Source: Holacanthus passer (lineage: Eukaryota > Chordata > Actinopteri > Pomacanthidae). From it: 64,000 bases of DNA. Shown piece by piece: positions 63,601 to 64,000 of the stretch; position 1 is the first letter of the stretch, and each line of letters opens with the position of its first letter. The stretch lies in the NCBI GenBank assembly GCA_025331565.1, contig JAFREQ010000008.1, forward strand, positions 186,001 to 250,000. Reading direction: 5' to 3'. The notes under the pieces are model-generated. The model saw only the letters and a program-made list of their open reading frames with translations, was not told the DNA's origin and ran no database searches. The translations under genes were made by a program, and so were the position numbers.

Positions 63601-64000
63601 GACAGATGTTCAGGGTGCACAGGCCAGAACTAAACGCAGGCCCATCGTCAAGACTGGCAAGTTCAAAAAGATGTTCGGGTGGGGGGACTTCCACTCCAAC
63701 ATCAAGACTGTCAAACTCAACCTGCTCATCACAGGGAAGATCGTGGACCACGGGAACGGCACCTTTAGCGTTTACTTCCGCCACAACTCCACGGGCCTGG
63801 GGAACGTGTCGGTCAGCCTGGTGCCGCCCTCCAAGGTGGTGGAGTTTGAGATCACCCAGCAGTCCACGCTGGAGACCAAAGACACCAAATCATTCAACTG
63901 TCGCATCGAATACGAGAAGACGGACCGCAACAAGAAGACTGCCCTGTGCAACTTCGACCCGTCCAAGGTGTGCTATCAGGAGCAGACGCAGAGCCACGTG
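48608..64000 (+). CDS. nxph2: Neurexophilin-2, two coding exons, 3' end outside the window
   Basis: Neurexophilins are secreted, neuropeptide-like glycoproteins that bind the second LNS domain of alpha-neurexins at synapses. Exons seen: 48608-48652 (MRALQTLLFLFLLHQ, signal peptide) and 63389-64000, joined in phase 0 (donor GTGAGC, acceptor CTGAAG). They give 219 residues; about 50 more, with most of the Cys-rich C-terminal domain, lie past the right edge. Domain order: signal peptide 1-17; variable domain to about 94, with RILNPLRLF and a WDWL motif; a basic processing site RTKRRP at 95-100; then the highly conserved domain from IVKTGKFKKMFGWGDFHSN. N-glycosylation sequons are at Asn85, Asn138, Asn148 and Asn154. 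SLVPPSKVVEFE and LETKDTKSFNC, together with RILNPLRLF, match NXPH2 rather than NXPH1. Fish have duplicates, so 2a or 2b cannot be told. Confidence 0.94.
54633..55066. mobile_element. Common percomorph DNA-type repeat
   Basis: Contains 'tggcctgcagggggcaactc' and 'cactggttgcaaaaagaaat', later 'aacaagatggcgacggccaa' and 'accaatgggcgatccacttt'. I know this order as one of the most frequent interspersed repeats in spiny-rayed fishes. The start (GACTGTGTAAAAG) and the reverse of the end (GACTGTATTAAAA) resemble each other, suggesting short terminal inverted repeats. No coding capacity. Confidence 0.75.
55085..55445. mobile_element. Common fish hAT-like miniature repeat, degraded
   Basis: Begins about CTGTGGAATGTAACTAAGTA, then CATTTACTCAATACTGTGCT and TTTTACTTGAGTATTTCCAG. 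This ladder of 'acttgagtatttcca' and 'ctacattt' phrases is typical of an abundant miniature repeat in fishes. The right end is not resolved, so a target duplication could not be checked. It lies directly beside the repeat ending near 55066. Confidence 0.65.
61104..61138. repeat. (CA)n microsatellite
   Basis: About 16 CA units with one interruption, in the nxph2 intron. Confidence 0.9.

Overview
The window is vertebrate nuclear DNA, most likely from a percomorph teleost. The genes are split by GT-AG introns and read as close homologues of human proteins. Several repeats have the character of families common in spiny-rayed fish genomes. Spacing between genes is compact compared with mammals. 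Species cannot be fixed from the sequence alone. Gene identities rest on protein family knowledge, and exon joins were checked by hand for splice sites, phase and total length.

Layout, left to right. (1) 321-488, minus strand: first coding exon of a tomosyn gene, called stxbp5l, with a CpG-rich 5' region up to about 1330. (2) About 1.3-21 kb: a 20 kb intergenic stretch with no convincing gene, holding dispersed repeats and microsatellites. (3) 21727-26908, minus: complete gtf2e1 (TFIIE alpha, 5 coding exons, 447 aa). (4) 27.5-27.87 kb: a short shared promoter between gtf2e1 and the divergent rabl3. (5) 27869-31430, plus: complete rabl3 (8 exons, 233 aa). (6) 32393-34103, minus: complete granzyme-like serine protease (5 exons, 255 aa). 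(7) 37564-41783, minus: complete UGT1-type UDP-glucuronosyltransferase (5 exons, 527 aa) whose exons 2, 3 and 4 are 132, 88 and 220 bp, the sizes known for mammalian UGT1A. (8) 48.2 kb to the right edge, plus: nxph2 (neurexophilin-2), with a signal-peptide exon, a 14.7 kb intron and most of the main coding exon; the C-terminus lies beyond the window.

The genes do not form one pathway. stxbp5l, gtf2e1 and rabl3 form an old vertebrate neighbourhood also found on human 3q13.33, with gtf2e1 and rabl3 head to head. The protease and the glucuronosyltransferase lie between this block and nxph2, so the right half is probably a lineage-specific junction. No novel multi-gene system, CRISPR array, operon or RNA gene was seen. 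The most concrete less-expected items are: a non-autonomous hAT element with an exact 8-bp target duplication (31891-32310); a Tc1/mariner-type miniature element (44816-45076); a dispersed repeat family with three long copies and at least one fragment inside a protease intron; an atypical predicted S1 pocket in the protease; and a UGT1 locus with only one visible first exon.
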